A stretch of DNA of 15,659 nt from Candidatus Aegiribacteria sp. (GCA_030640155.1 DAOWJX010000130.1:1-15659); one strand, 5' to 3'; shown: positions 1 through 7,696, counted from the first letter of the stretch. Numbers and translations: made by a program. The notes: generated from the sequence alone by a model not told the origin.

Positions 1-187
1 GCTGGCTCCTTTCTTAAGGGTATTAGTGTTGTATCGGTCAATACGTAGTCTAATAATCTTGGGGGGAGTCAGCTATATGTTATCGGACGTCACTTGCGGC
101 ACTTACAAAATAGCGGAATGTGGAATGAATTATAAATATTCCAATGGATACTTATTAACTGGTAACTGTCCCCGGAATAGGGATCAG
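1..187. other. non-coding flank
   Basis: I see no convincing gene here. A 74-codon open frame runs through it into the glycosyltransferase on the opposite strand, but it has no ribosome binding site or recognisable protein features. Behind the stop of the glycosyltransferase (minus strand) there is only a weak inverted repeat, TGGAAT/ATTCCA around 130-152 with an AT-rich loop, which is not strong enough to call a terminator. Confidence 0.5.
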
Positions 188-943
188 TCATCGGTCGCTG
201 ATACTCATTTCAAAGAGCATGGCCCATTTCAGGAATACGTAGAAGGCTGAAATTGCGGAAGCAGCCAGTCCTGGTACTCCTTCAAGAATTCCACCCCTGA
301 AAAAGTACGCGGATATAAAACGCCACGAAGGTCGAAGAAGAATCTGAAGAATGTTCGATTTTCTCTTTTTCTGATGCTCTTCTTCAGCCCATAACCGGCT
401 GTACCGGAGCATTTTCTCCATCTGATCGCTGAGTGAATCGTAGGATCGGTGTACAACAAAACCACGTTTGACGGTTCCGATGGTTCCGCAATTGATAAGC
501 AGACCTTCATGAACACCGGTATCGGGGAAATGAGCAGACCCTTTTCTGAAAATTCTTGTGTGATACTCTCCTGACCACGGACCGAACCGCAAGAGTTTTC
601 CCATGTAGAGTATCCTGAAAGGAAGTCTGAATGCAACGTGCTCAGTATCATTTTCAAGGAGAGATTCAAGCTCGTTTGAGAGCTCTGTATCAAGGCTTTC
701 GTCAGCATCAAGGGAAAGTACCCAGTCACCTGAAGCCTGTTCAATCGCCCACTGTTTCTGTCTCGAGAAAGATTCAAACACGTGAGAGAGAACTTTTACT
801 CCGTACTTTTCCGCAATGGCAATTGTCGAGTCGGTACTGCCGGAATCAACAACTATCATCTCACTGGCGATCGGCACACTATCCAGACATCGACCAATAT
901 TTTCTTCTTCGTTCAGCGTTATGACAACAAGCGACAGATTCAT
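188..943 (-). CDS. family 2 glycosyltransferase, WaaE/KdtX-like
   Basis: A 251-residue GT-A fold glycosyltransferase, probably adding a sugar to lipopolysaccharide core or a related surface glycan at the cytoplasmic face of the inner membrane. Residues 1-12 read MNLSLVVITLNE, the usual first strand of family GT2. VVDSGSTDST (31-40) binds the nucleotide, and LDADES (78-83) holds the metal-binding DxD (D79, D81). The WSGEYHTRIFRKG stretch (123-135), H145 in TGVHEG and a hydrophobic C-terminal segment (about 225-245) resemble the WaaE/KdtX beta-1,4-glucosyltransferase group. The frame stays open upstream for 51 more codons, but the ATG at 943 is preferred: it has GGAGAGG just ahead, gives the normal family length and starts at the first conserved strand. 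It diverges from the glycosyltransferase at 1065. The acceptor sugar cannot be told from sequence. Confidence 0.9.
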   Translation of the reverse strand: MNLSLVVITLNEEENIGRCLDSVPIASEMIVVDSGSTDSTIAIAEKYGVKVLSHVFESFSRQKQWAIEQASGDWVLSLDADESLDTELSNELESLLENDTEHVAFRLPFRILYMGKLLRFGPWSGEYHTRIFRKGSAHFPDTGVHEGLLINCGTIGTVKRGFVVHRSYDSLSDQMEKMLRYSRLWAEEEHQKKRKSNILQILLRPSWRFISAYFFRGGILEGVPGLAASAISAFYVFLKWAMLFEMSISDR

Positions 944-973
944 TGTTTCCTCTCCATCAGATACTGAAACAGG

Positions 974-1002
974 ATAATAGCCCCGGAAAACCATACCAGC
1001 AA
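974..1002 (-). promoter_or_regulatory. putative sigma-70 promoter for the 188-943 glycosyltransferase
   Basis: Read on the minus strand there is a -35 TTGCTG (997-1002), a 17-base spacer and a -10 TATTAT (974-979). This would give a 5' leader of about 24 bases containing the GGAGAGG ribosome binding site. The -10 matches consensus at 5 of 6 positions, the -35 only at TTG. The site supports the start at 943, because it lies inside the upstream extension of the frame. Confidence 0.4.
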
Positions 1003-1064
1003 CCTTGAGTTGATCAACCTGAAGCCGTATGTTCTCTTCTCTGACATATTTTGAAGGGAAATAA

Positions 1065-1967
1065 TTGGATAAGAAAGTTTTAATTTCGGGATTCACTTTT
1101 GTCAGAGATGCCGTCCGGCTTGACTATCCTGTTGTTGAATCGATCAGATCAGCTCTACCCATAGTCGATGAATATATAGTAAATGCTGGTGATTGCACTG
1201 ATAATACGATTGAGATCATCCGGAATATAGGAGACCCAAAAATTCGGATAATCGAAACGAACTGGAATCCAGAGCGGTTTGTGGACGGCATAACCTATGC
1301 TGATCAAACGAATATTGCGCTTGGTCAATGCACCTATCCTTGGTGCCTGTATCTGCAGGCGGATGAAGTAATTCATGAACAGGATTTTCAACAAATACTG
1401 AGTACCATGGAGAAGTACGATTCAAGGGACGATGTTGATGGGCTTCTTTTCCATTACAATCATTTCTGGGGCAACTACAATCGGGTACACAGAGGCCATA
1501 ACTGGTACGACATGGATATAAGAGCTGTAAAAAACAACAGAAATATCAGTAGTTGGAAAGACGCGCAGAGTTTCAGAAAGGACGGGAAAAAACTTCGGGT
1601 AGTGGACTGTGGAGCGTGGATATACCATTACGGCTGGGTTCGTCATCCTGAGGTAATGAGAAAAAAAACGATAATAATGGACAGTTTCTATCATGATGAT
1701 GAGTGGATGAAGAAAAAACACTCCGATTCAGGCAGGCCCTGGGACTACGGCCCTCTTGACAGTGTTCCTGTTTTCAATGGAACTCATCCGGAGATCATGC
1801 GGAATCGAATCAGCGAAAAGGACTGGAACGCGGAAGATTACTCGGATCCGGACAATCCCCCGGATCTTGAACACCTTCGAGTTTCATGCAGAATTCACTC
1901 AGCTCTGGAAAAGATTATCGGAAGAAAGATCGGCGGTTATAGCAACTGGATTCAGGTTAACACCTGA
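1065..1967 (+). CDS. glycosyltransferase, GT2-like
   Basis: A 300-residue protein with a GT-A type N-terminal half. ISGFTFVRDAVRLDYP (7-22) is the first strand region, VDEYIVNAGDCTDNT (34-48) the nucleotide-binding loop, and LYLQADE (95-101) sits where GT2 enzymes carry DxD, here as Q98-A99-D100-E101. The C-terminal half has WIYHYGWVRHPEVM (185-198), a motif I associate with a group of uncharacterised GT2-like proteins. The start is a TTG; AAGGGA lies 5 bases ahead, and the protein begins directly at the conserved first strand. It diverges from the neighbouring glycosyltransferase and its end overlaps the end of the membrane protein gene by 11 bases. It is probably involved in building a surface glycan. 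No membrane segment is seen, so it is likely cytoplasmic. Donor and acceptor are unknown. Confidence 0.8.
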   Translation: MDKKVLISGFTFVRDAVRLDYPVVESIRSALPIVDEYIVNAGDCTDNTIEIIRNIGDPKIRIIETNWNPERFVDGITYADQTNIALGQCTYPWCLYLQADEVIHEQDFQQILSTMEKYDSRDDVDGLLFHYNHFWGNYNRVHRGHNWYDMDIRAVKNNRNISSWKDAQSFRKDGKKLRVVDCGAWIYHYGWVRHPEVMRKKTIIMDSFYHDDEWMKKKHSDSGRPWDYGPLDSVPVFNGTHPEIMRNRISEKDWNAEDYSDPDNPPDLEHLRVSCRIHSALEKIIGRKIGGYSNWIQVNT

Positions 1968-2430
1968 CTGTGGAACGATGGGTCTGCCATACCGTCATCA
2001 ACTTCTGCTTTTTTATGCAGCGCCAGATAATTGAGAAGAAAGGTATTCCACAGGGGTAACTTCTGATATCCATCAGCAAATGAAGCAGAACCCCGATTCC
2101 GGCAGCCATAAGAAAACTCGATCCGAGAAGAAAACCTGAGACTACCAGAATAAAAACAAACTCAACACAGTGAAACACGGGAAAAGTCCAGCTGAATGGT
2201 ATACCTCTGGAAAAAGAGTATGTTTTCTCAAGCTGTATTTCATTCATGAAGATGCTCTTAAGAAGTGTTCGAGGGCTGGAAGGAAGCCCGGAGGAGATGA
2301 AGTGTTTTACATGATCAACGTCCAGAAATCCTCCGAAAAGAAATATTCCAGCAGCTGCGGGAGATCCGGAAGCGGCTCCGGCAATTGCGGCAGCAGCCGT
2401 ACTTGCTGCAATATGGGTTATCGCTCTCAT
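1957..2430 (-). CDS. membrane protein, YdjM/DUF457 metal-dependent hydrolase-like
   Basis: A 157-residue, very hydrophobic protein with about four membrane segments (about 8-33, 82-101, 104-122 and perhaps 127-138). Polar residues sit at membrane edges in an order like that of the YdjM/DUF457 family: H6 near the start, DVDH (37-40), H87, and HLLMD (117-121) with H117 and D121. In that family such His/Asp residues are thought to bind metal in a membrane-bound hydrolase, and PAP2-like lipid phosphatase chemistry has been suggested; the substrate is unknown. The ATG at 2430 keeps H6. The only ribosome-binding-like bases (GGAAG) touch the ATG and so are badly placed, but a -10 element lies 6 bases upstream, suggesting a leaderless transcript. 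The gene converges on the 1065-1967 glycosyltransferase. The family call is moderate: the first motif is short and the usual HR..TH block is not obvious. Confidence 0.65.
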   Translation of the reverse strand: MRAITHIAASTAAAAIAGAASGSPAAAGIFLFGGFLDVDHVKHFISSGLPSSPRTLLKSIFMNEIQLEKTYSFSRGIPFSWTFPVFHCVEFVFILVVSGFLLGSSFLMAAGIGVLLHLLMDIRSYPCGIPFFSIIWRCIKKQKLMTVWQTHRSTVRC

Positions 2431-2436
2431 CTTCCA

Positions 2437-2465
2437 ATTCTAATCTAATGGGTGCTGACTGAAAA
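2437..2465 (-). promoter_or_regulatory. putative promoter giving a leaderless mRNA for 1957-2430
   Basis: On the minus strand: -35 TTTTCA (2460-2465), 17-base spacer, -10 TAGAAT (2437-2442, 5 of 6 to consensus), then six bases (TGGAAG) and the ATG. Transcription starting about 7 bases after the -10 would begin at the start codon itself. The spacing is the same as at the 5681-5709 promoter. Confidence 0.4.
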
Positions 2466-2531
2466 GGAATGATATAGTAGAATAATATGGATATTGAGAT
2501 AATACGCATCCTGTGAACGAAAGGAACATTA

Positions 2532-3680
2532 ATGCCTGTACCATTCCTTGACCTGAAAACCCAGTACAACCAGATAAAGGATCAGATCAAACCGGAGCTT
2601 GAAGAAGTACTTGATACATGTTACTATGTTCTCGGACCGAAAGTAGCAGCGTTTGAAGAAACATTCGCGAAAATAGCCGGTACAGAACACTGCATTGCCG
2701 TATCAAGCGGCACAGCCGCTGTGCATCTCATGATCTGGGCTTCTGATCTGGAACCGGGCAGCGGTATCATCGTTCCTCCCAATACATTCACGGCATCAGC
2801 AGAAGGTATAGTGCTTGCGGGACACGTTCCGGTTTTCGTTGATGTTGATAAACAGACGTTCAACCTGTCACCTCTGAAGGTTGAAGAGTTACTTGAGGGA
2901 TGCTCCAGCACGGGGAACCCGGTAGACCCAAAAACCGGAGTCAGGATAAAAGGTATCCTCGCGGTAGATCTTTACGGGCAACCAGCCGATCTTCAGGGAT
3001 TAGAGAGAATCGCTGAAAAGTACGACCTTCACCTTTTTGAGGATGCATGCCAGAGTGTCGATGCTTCCAGAGCCGGAAGACCTGCAGGAAGTTTCGGGAC
3101 AGCGGCTGCTTTCAGCTTCTACCCGGGAAAGAACCTGGGAGCGTACGGTGAAGGTGGCGCGGTAACCACAAATTCTGATAAGCTCGCCGTAAAAGTAAGG
3201 CAGCTTCGTGATCATGGCTCCACCGAGAAATATCATTACGATTTCATCGGACATAATTACAGGATGTCCGCCTTTCAGGGAGCTGTTCTTGGCGTGAAAT
3301 CCAGATACATCTCACAGTGGAATGATAACAGAATCAGAGCAGCCGCAAGGTATGAAGAACTCCTGTGCGATCTGCCTGTTGAACTTCCTTGCAGAGAAGA
3401 AAGTGTAAGGCATGTGTACCATCTTTACGCAATTCATACTCCAAAGCGTGATAATCTGAGAAACCACATGAATGAACTTAGTGTCGCATCCGGACTTCAT
3501 TATCCTTTCCCGCTGCACACTCAGCAGGCATACGCTTACCTTGGGTATAAAGAGGGAGAATTCCCTGTGGCTGAATACAACAGCTCCAATAACCTTACTC
3601 TTCCAATGTTCCCGGATATCAGCGATGAACAGCAGGAACTTGTTGCGGAAGCAGTGAAATCATTCTTCAGAGAGGACTGA
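2532..3680 (+). CDS. DegT/DnrJ/EryC1/StrS sugar aminotransferase
   Basis: A 382-residue PLP enzyme that would transfer an amino group to a keto-sugar nucleotide, giving an amino sugar for a surface polysaccharide. The family order is complete: MPVPFLDLKTQY at the start, SSGTAAVHL (58-66) for cofactor phosphate, FEDACQS (169-175) with D171 at the pyridine nitrogen, FSFYPGKNLGAYGEGG (195-209 region) with the Schiff-base lysine K200, GHNYRMSAFQGAVL (240-253), and a C-terminal HYPFPLHTQQAY stretch (483-520 nt region omitted; residues about 318-329). Length is normal. The ATG follows AAAGGAAC by a few bases. The stop lies one base before the phosphoglycosyl transferase start, so the two are surely co-transcribed. 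PLP synthase genes lie 2.5 kb downstream. The exact sugar (amino position, 4-keto or 3-keto) cannot be read from the sequence. Confidence 0.95.
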   Translation: MPVPFLDLKTQYNQIKDQIKPELEEVLDTCYYVLGPKVAAFEETFAKIAGTEHCIAVSSGTAAVHLMIWASDLEPGSGIIVPPNTFTASAEGIVLAGHVPVFVDVDKQTFNLSPLKVEELLEGCSSTGNPVDPKTGVRIKGILAVDLYGQPADLQGLERIAEKYDLHLFEDACQSVDASRAGRPAGSFGTAAAFSFYPGKNLGAYGEGGAVTTNSDKLAVKVRQLRDHGSTEKYHYDFIGHNYRMSAFQGAVLGVKSRYISQWNDNRIRAAARYEELLCDLPVELPCREESVRHVYHLYAIHTPKRDNLRNHMNELSVASGLHYPFPLHTQQAYAYLGYKEGEFPVAEYNSSNNLTLPMFPDISDEQQELVAEAVKSFFRED

Positions 3681-3681
3681 T

Positions 3682-5136
3682 TTGCCGTTCAAGCTAGGTT
3701 TTCGACTCAACAGGCTGTATTTCCTGATACTGCTTATCAGCGATTTCATAGTGATCGCGATATCGATACTTCTTGCAGTATTGATCCGTTTCGGTTCACT
3801 GAATACTTCCGCGGCTCCTTTTACAGCCATGATCGGAACCTGGATTTTCTTTGCCCTGACCGAATTGCTGTTCATGATGGTGGAAAACCTCTATACTGTC
3901 AGGACAACGGTAAACAGGATAATGAATATTTTCAGAACTACAAGATTGATTATCATTTCGTCCATGCTGTATATAGTTGTGCTTTTTCTTATTCACTTTC
4001 CATTGCATATCTTCATGAGCAGCAGGATTTCAGTTCTCCTGTTCATTGGATTCTGGCTGATATTCAGTATTTTCACCCGAATCACCGTGATCCCCTGTAT
4101 CTTTCCGCTCCTTCTGCGAATCTTCCGATTCGGCACCATCTCCATTGTTCTGTTCGGACCGTTCGATGTTACTGTTAAAATACGTTCACTGCTGCTTAAA
4201 TCACCGGTTTTTCGCAAAATTCTCAAGCTGAGAATTGACAGATCTTCTCTTCCTGATAATCCTTCTGAACGACTGGCGGTATGCATGGAAAGCATGAAGG
4301 AAGATGATTCAACGGAATTTGTCATGGTTTTCGAGGATGAGGATTTTAATTTTATGGCAGAGTTCTGCCTTCATACAAGAAATGCCGGAATTCCATTTTC
4401 AATCTACTCACAGAGAATACCCGAGCTTGGCTATTTCGATCCCTGGATATCATTTGGAAAGTACGGTGCGCTTACGTTCTTTTCCAGGCATTGGTCAAAA
4501 TCCGCTGAAAGGATATGGAGACTAACTGATATACTGTTATCAATCACAGGCTTGATTCTGTTAACACCGGTCATTTTCACCATATCACTGACTATAGCGT
4601 TAACCAGCCCCGGGGGAGTGCTTTTCAATCAGAAAAGAATCGGCAGAAATAAAAAACCATTCATATTTCTTAAATTCAGATCCATGCTAATCGATGCTGA
4701 AAATCGGGAAGAATCCCATAGAGAGTACTTCAGGAGATACGTCAACGGTGATGCGGCAAAGAAAACAAAGAACGGTGAGGTTTTCAAGAAGGTCAGTTTA
4801 AGTTCTGTGACAACTATTGGAAGGATTATCAGAAGAACCTCGCTGGATGAACTTCCACAGATATTAAACGTTCTCAAAGGGGATATGAGCATAGTCGGAC
4901 CACGCCCCTGCATAAGTTACGAATTGGAACATTACAACAGTGACTGGCTTCAGAAGCGATTTACGGTGAAACCCGGTCTGACCGGTATCTGGCAGGTTTA
5001 TGCCAGAAGCAGACTGGCATTTGAAAAGTCTCAGTTCCTGGATTTTGTTTATGTGATTTCCAGGTCGGACGGGATGAACATCAGGCTTATTCTAAAGACT
5101 GTTCCGGTTATGTTCTTCAGTAAGGGAGGAATCTAA
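3682..5136 (+). CDS. polyprenyl-phosphate phosphoglycosyl transferase
   Basis: A 484-residue membrane enzyme that would move a phospho-sugar from a nucleotide sugar to undecaprenyl phosphate, the first step of glycan assembly. The N-terminal part has hydrophobic segments at about 12-35, 48-68, 88-108 and 115-140. A middle cytoplasmic domain (about 150-265) sits where related enzymes have a nucleotide-binding fold, but it lacks a clear GxGxxG. The C-terminal bacterial sugar transferase domain (about 278-484) has its membrane helix (280-305), FNQKRIGRNKKPF (315-327), FKFRSM-type KFRSM (331-335), SLDELPQILN (387-396) with the catalytic D389-E390 pair, SIVGPRP (403-409) and PGLTGIWQV (431-439). 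The start is TTG, with AGAGG six bases ahead. It follows the aminotransferase with one base between. A 25-30-residue charged insert (about 340-370) precedes the core motif. A second enzyme of this type lies at 8153-9592. Confidence 0.93.
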   Translation: MPFKLGFRLNRLYFLILLISDFIVIAISILLAVLIRFGSLNTSAAPFTAMIGTWIFFALTELLFMMVENLYTVRTTVNRIMNIFRTTRLIIISSMLYIVVLFLIHFPLHIFMSSRISVLLFIGFWLIFSIFTRITVIPCIFPLLLRIFRFGTISIVLFGPFDVTVKIRSLLLKSPVFRKILKLRIDRSSLPDNPSERLAVCMESMKEDDSTEFVMVFEDEDFNFMAEFCLHTRNAGIPFSIYSQRIPELGYFDPWISFGKYGALTFFSRHWSKSAERIWRLTDILLSITGLILLTPVIFTISLTIALTSPGGVLFNQKRIGRNKKPFIFLKFRSMLIDAENREESHREYFRRYVNGDAAKKTKNGEVFKKVSLSSVTTIGRIIRRTSLDELPQILNVLKGDMSIVGPRPCISYELEHYNSDWLQKRFTVKPGLTGIWQVYARSRLAFEKSQFLDFVYVISRSDGMNIRLILKTVPVMFFSKGGI

Positions 5137-5151
5137 CCTGAAAAACACAGA

Positions 5152-5538
5152 TCAGTGAGAATCCCTGAAGACCCTGGTGTGATTCAGAACCCAGTCCGCT
5201 ATGACCTCATCATTATCGATTTCAGATAATTGTTCAAACATCAGAACCATATCACTTTTCTGAAAGACAAGGGTGGCTTCATCAATTTCAACGCTGATGC
5301 CACATATATCCCAGCCCCCGATAATACTATCGGTGACTGTGTAGAAAATGCCGCCGTAATGTTTGAGAAGTGAATCACCCTGAGCCAGCGAACCCGACAT
5401 ACTGATAACGATCATAGTGTCCTGTAATTCGGCAGATAGAGCGGGAACGCCTATTGATCGAAGGTCTTCGGCAAGTTCTCCAAATGAAACAGATACGAGA
5501 AATGCAATTACGAATAAACTCTTCAACAGGAATCCCAT
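5152..5538 (-). CDS. small exported protein of unknown function
   Basis: A 128-residue protein I do not recognise. The ATG at 5538 starts a clear signal peptide: MGFLLK, a hydrophobic run to about residue 17, then SVSFG with likely cleavage near residue 20. The mature part is acidic (ELAEDLRS, EIDEATL, SEIDNDE), predicted mixed alpha/beta, with one cysteine and no repeats or catalytic motif that I can name. The frame is open for 28 codons upstream, but those add no export signal. The ribosome binding site is poor (TAAAG next to the ATG). Its stop is 15 bases from the stop of the phosphoglycosyl transferase on the other strand, and it diverges from another small exported protein. Role unknown; it is likely periplasmic. 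Confidence 0.6.
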   Translation of the reverse strand: MGFLLKSLFVIAFLVSVSFGELAEDLRSIGVPALSAELQDTMIVISMSGSLAQGDSLLKHYGGIFYTVTDSIIGGWDICGISVEIDEATLVFQKSDMVLMFEQLSEIDNDEVIADWVLNHTRVFRDSH

Positions 5539-5549
5539 CTTTAGCGGAC

Positions 5550-5578
5550 ATCTTAAATAACACTGCGTAAACCTACAA
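5550..5578 (-). promoter_or_regulatory. weak promoter candidate for 5152-5538
   Basis: On the minus strand: -35 TTGTAG (5573-5578), 17-base spacer, -10 TAAGAT (5550-5555). The predicted transcript would start about 5 bases before the ATG, again nearly leaderless. The match is only 3 of 6 and 4 of 6, so this is tentative. Confidence 0.25.
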
Positions 5579-5680
5579 CGATGAATGCCGTTGGAAAACC
5601 CCTTTGCATTTGGCATGGACAACCTCAGTTCACTCTGTTTGAAATCATGATTGTTCTTTCAGTTCATTCGGAACAGGTCA

Positions 5681-5709
5681 TTGAAACTACCGGGCAGAAT
5701 CTCTATATT
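5681..5709 (+). promoter_or_regulatory. sigma-70-like promoter of the pdxST operon, leaderless
   Basis: -35 TTGAAA (5681-5686), exact 17-base spacer, -10 TATATT (5704-5709), then six bases and the ATG at 5716. There is no ribosome binding site between the -10 and the ATG. Initiation at the usual distance would put the first base of the mRNA on or next to the ATG, so the first gene of the operon is probably translated from a leaderless transcript. Confidence 0.55.
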
Positions 5710-5715
5710 TACCTT

Positions 5716-6204
5716 ATGATGAAAAGGCTATCGGTTATTCTCTACATATCAACTCTGCTCATTTCAATCGGGTCTGCGCAAGCGCAGCAGTTGAGTGATT
5801 CCTATCTTGATGTTATTGTGAATCTTGACAGAGAGATGGCAGGACTGCTTGACGCATATCTCGAAGCTGTTCCGGAATGCCCGATTACCCCTGAAACACC
5901 AGTAAGGGTCTGGGTTCTCGATGTTGCATGGCTCAGAGCCAGCGCTGCATTAAGCACCGCTGAAACGCTGGATATCCACTCAATCAGTTCTGTGGACGTC
6001 TCGGAAGCCTGGACAGGCTACCTCCACTCTTCTCAGCAATATCTGAATGTCTTTAGAATCATTCAGAAAACCTATCACAAGGATATCCTGCCTGAAAATC
6101 ACTTGAGTATTGAACTCGAAGATCAACTTCTTGAATATGACTCCCTCTGGAGTCTGGAAGAAACAGTATTTTTTGAACTGCTTGCAGAAGAGGAAATATT
6201 ATGA
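5716..6204 (+). CDS. exported protein of unknown function, first gene of the pdxST operon
   Basis: A 162-residue protein I do not recognise. It begins MMKRLSVILYISTLLISIG and has a SAQAQQ cleavage site near residue 23, a textbook signal peptide, so it should be periplasmic or exported. The mature part is acidic and probably mostly helical (for example VNLDREMAGLLDAYLEA, SIELEDQLLEYDSLWSLEE), with one cysteine (P-E-C-P) and no known motif. ATG codons at 5716 and 5719 both suit; 5716 is chosen because it lies at the expected transcription start of the promoter just upstream. The frame is open back to 5581, but the promoter lies inside that extension. The gene overlaps pdxS by four bases (ATGA), so pdxS translation is probably coupled to it, which is surprising for an exported protein of unknown role. 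Confidence 0.65.
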   Translation: MMKRLSVILYISTLLISIGSAQAQQLSDSYLDVIVNLDREMAGLLDAYLEAVPECPITPETPVRVWVLDVAWLRASAALSTAETLDIHSISSVDVSEAWTGYLHSSQQYLNVFRIIQKTYHKDILPENHLSIELEDQLLEYDSLWSLEETVFFELLAEEEIL

Positions 6205-7094
6205 AAAAGACAAGAACCGAAGGAACCTGGGAAGCAAAGGCAGGACTTGCCCGTATGCTCAAAGGCGGCGTAATTATGGATGTCGTTACTCCGGAACAGG
6301 CTGAACTCGCACAGAATTCCGGAGCTGTCGCCGTAATGGCACTTGAAAGGGTCCCTGCTGACATCCGCGCTCAGGGTGGAGTAGCCCGCATGTCCGATCC
6401 GGACATGATAAAGAGTATTCAACAGATTGTTAATATTCCGGTAATGGCCAAGTGCAGAATAGGCCATTTTGTTGAAGCTCAGATCCTTGAAGCGATGAAT
6501 ATCGACTATATTGATGAATCGGAAGTACTTACACCTGCCGATGAAAAAAATCATGTTTACAAGTTCGATTTCAAGGTACCATTTATCTGCGGAGCCACAA
6601 ATCTTGGTGAAGCCCTCAGGAGAATTGGTGAAGGTGCCGCTATGATCCGGACAAAGGGTGAAGCGGGTACAGGAAATGTCGTGGAAGCTGTTAGACATGC
6701 AAGATCCGTTCTTGGATCAATAAGGAAGCTGAAGGTTACTCCTCCTGAGGAACTTATGACAATAGCGAAAGAAATGGGCGCTCCTTACGATCTTGTGAAA
6801 TATGTTCATGAGAATGGTTGTTTACCTGTTGTCAATTTCGCAGCGGGGGGTGTTGCCACTCCAGCAGACGCGGCATTGATGATGCAGCTTGGAATGGACG
6901 GCGTTTTTGTAGGTAGTGGTATCTTCAAAAGCGGCAATCCGGAGAAACGTGCAAGAGCAATCGTTGAAGCCGTAAGCAGATTCAATGACCCTGAAATACT
7001 GGCTGAAGTTTCGAGAAACCTGGGGGAAGCCATGGTCGGTATCAACATCTCCACCCTTCCCGATGAAGAACGTATGGCTGACAGGGGCTGGTAG
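6201..7094 (+). CDS. pdxS: pyridoxal 5'-phosphate synthase subunit PdxS
   Basis: The 297-residue synthase subunit (Pdx1/SNZ) that makes PLP from ribose 5-phosphate, glyceraldehyde 3-phosphate and ammonia in the DXP-independent pathway. It is a (beta/alpha)8 barrel, and the landmarks are all present: KAGLARMLKGGVIMDVV (13-29) with D27, ALERVPADIRAQGGVARMSDP (47-67), AKCRIGHF (83-90) with the substrate-binding lysine K84, DESEVLTPAD (105-114), FICGATNLGEALRRI (128-142), and MIRTKGEAGTGNVVEA (148-163) with the second lysine K152. K84 and K152 match K81 and K149 of the Bacillus enzyme. Length is normal. The ATG at 6201 follows GAGGAAATATT and overlaps the stop of the gene ahead. Ammonia comes from PdxT, encoded 5 bases downstream. 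Nearby PLP users include the sugar aminotransferase at 2532. Confidence 0.98.
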   Translation: MKKTRTEGTWEAKAGLARMLKGGVIMDVVTPEQAELAQNSGAVAVMALERVPADIRAQGGVARMSDPDMIKSIQQIVNIPVMAKCRIGHFVEAQILEAMNIDYIDESEVLTPADEKNHVYKFDFKVPFICGATNLGEALRRIGEGAAMIRTKGEAGTGNVVEAVRHARSVLGSIRKLKVTPPEELMTIAKEMGAPYDLVKYVHENGCLPVVNFAAGGVATPADAALMMQLGMDGVFVGSGIFKSGNPEKRARAIVEAVSRFNDPEILAEVSRNLGEAMVGINISTLPDEERMADRGW

Positions 7095-7099
7095 ACCAC

Positions 7100-7696
7100 G
7101 TGCAATCCGTTGGAGTACTTGCGCTTCAGGGTGGTGTAGCAGAACACGCAACGATTCTCAGAAAACTCAACTTCAATGTAATTGAAATCAGAACGCCGGA
7201 TGTGCTGGATTATATTTCAGCGTTATTCCTTCCGGGAGGAGAATCAACAACTCTTCTATTCCTTATGAACCGATGGGGACTTACCGAACAAATTCAAAGA
7301 ATGGGTGAGAATGGTTTTCCAATTTTCGGCACATGCGCCGGTGCGGTGCTGCTTTCATCGTCCATCAGTGAAATGGAACATGAAATCAGACAGGAGAGTC
7401 TGCACCTGGCTGATGTAAAAGCGATTCGCAATTATTTTGGCAGACAAACAAGGAGTTTCATAGAAGACCTCTCCATTCAGGGGCTTGAAGACACTTTCAG
7501 AGGAGTTTTTATCAGAGCTCCACTGCTTCAGCCGCTCTCAGAAAGAGTTGATGTACTCAGCAGCGTGGACGATGGTCCTGTACTGGTCAGGCAGGATAAC
7601 CTGTGGCTCTCATCATTCCATCCTGAGCTCACTTCCGATGACAGACTTCACAGACTTTTTCTTGAAAGATCAGGTCTGCTAAGCAGGGAGGAATAA
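7100..7696 (+). CDS. pdxT: pyridoxal 5'-phosphate synthase glutaminase subunit PdxT
   Basis: The 198-residue class I glutaminase that releases ammonia from glutamine and passes it to PdxS. SVGVLALQGGVAEH (3-16) is the N-terminal block with the oxyanion glutamine, FLPGGESTT (43-51) is the family signature, and FGTCAGAVLLS (76-86) carries the nucleophile C79. RNYFGRQTRSF (110-120) matches the RN.FGRQ block, and SSFHPELTSD (171-180) supplies H174 and E176. All triad residues are present. The start is GTG, five bases after pdxS, with only a weak GGGG-like site inside the end of pdxS, so translation may be coupled. The stop TAA shares its last base with the next ATG. Confidence 0.97.
   Translation: MQSVGVLALQGGVAEHATILRKLNFNVIEIRTPDVLDYISALFLPGGESTTLLFLMNRWGLTEQIQRMGENGFPIFGTCAGAVLLSSSISEMEHEIRQESLHLADVKAIRNYFGRQTRSFIEDLSIQGLEDTFRGVFIRAPLLQPLSERVDVLSSVDDGPVLVRQDNLWLSSFHPELTSDDRLHRLFLERSGLLSREE

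Noticed and set aside
26..250. 74-codon plus-strand open frame at the left end
   Set aside because: It has no ribosome binding site or protein-like features and overlaps the end of the glycosyltransferase on the other strand.
944..1096. 51-codon N-terminal extension of the 188-943 glycosyltransferase
   Set aside because: It would overlap the start of the divergent gene, whereas the ATG at 943 has a good ribosome binding site, gives family length and lies behind a promoter-like sequence.
5539..5622. 28-codon extension of the 5152-5538 exported protein
   Set aside because: It would bury the signal peptide inside the protein and has no ribosome binding site.
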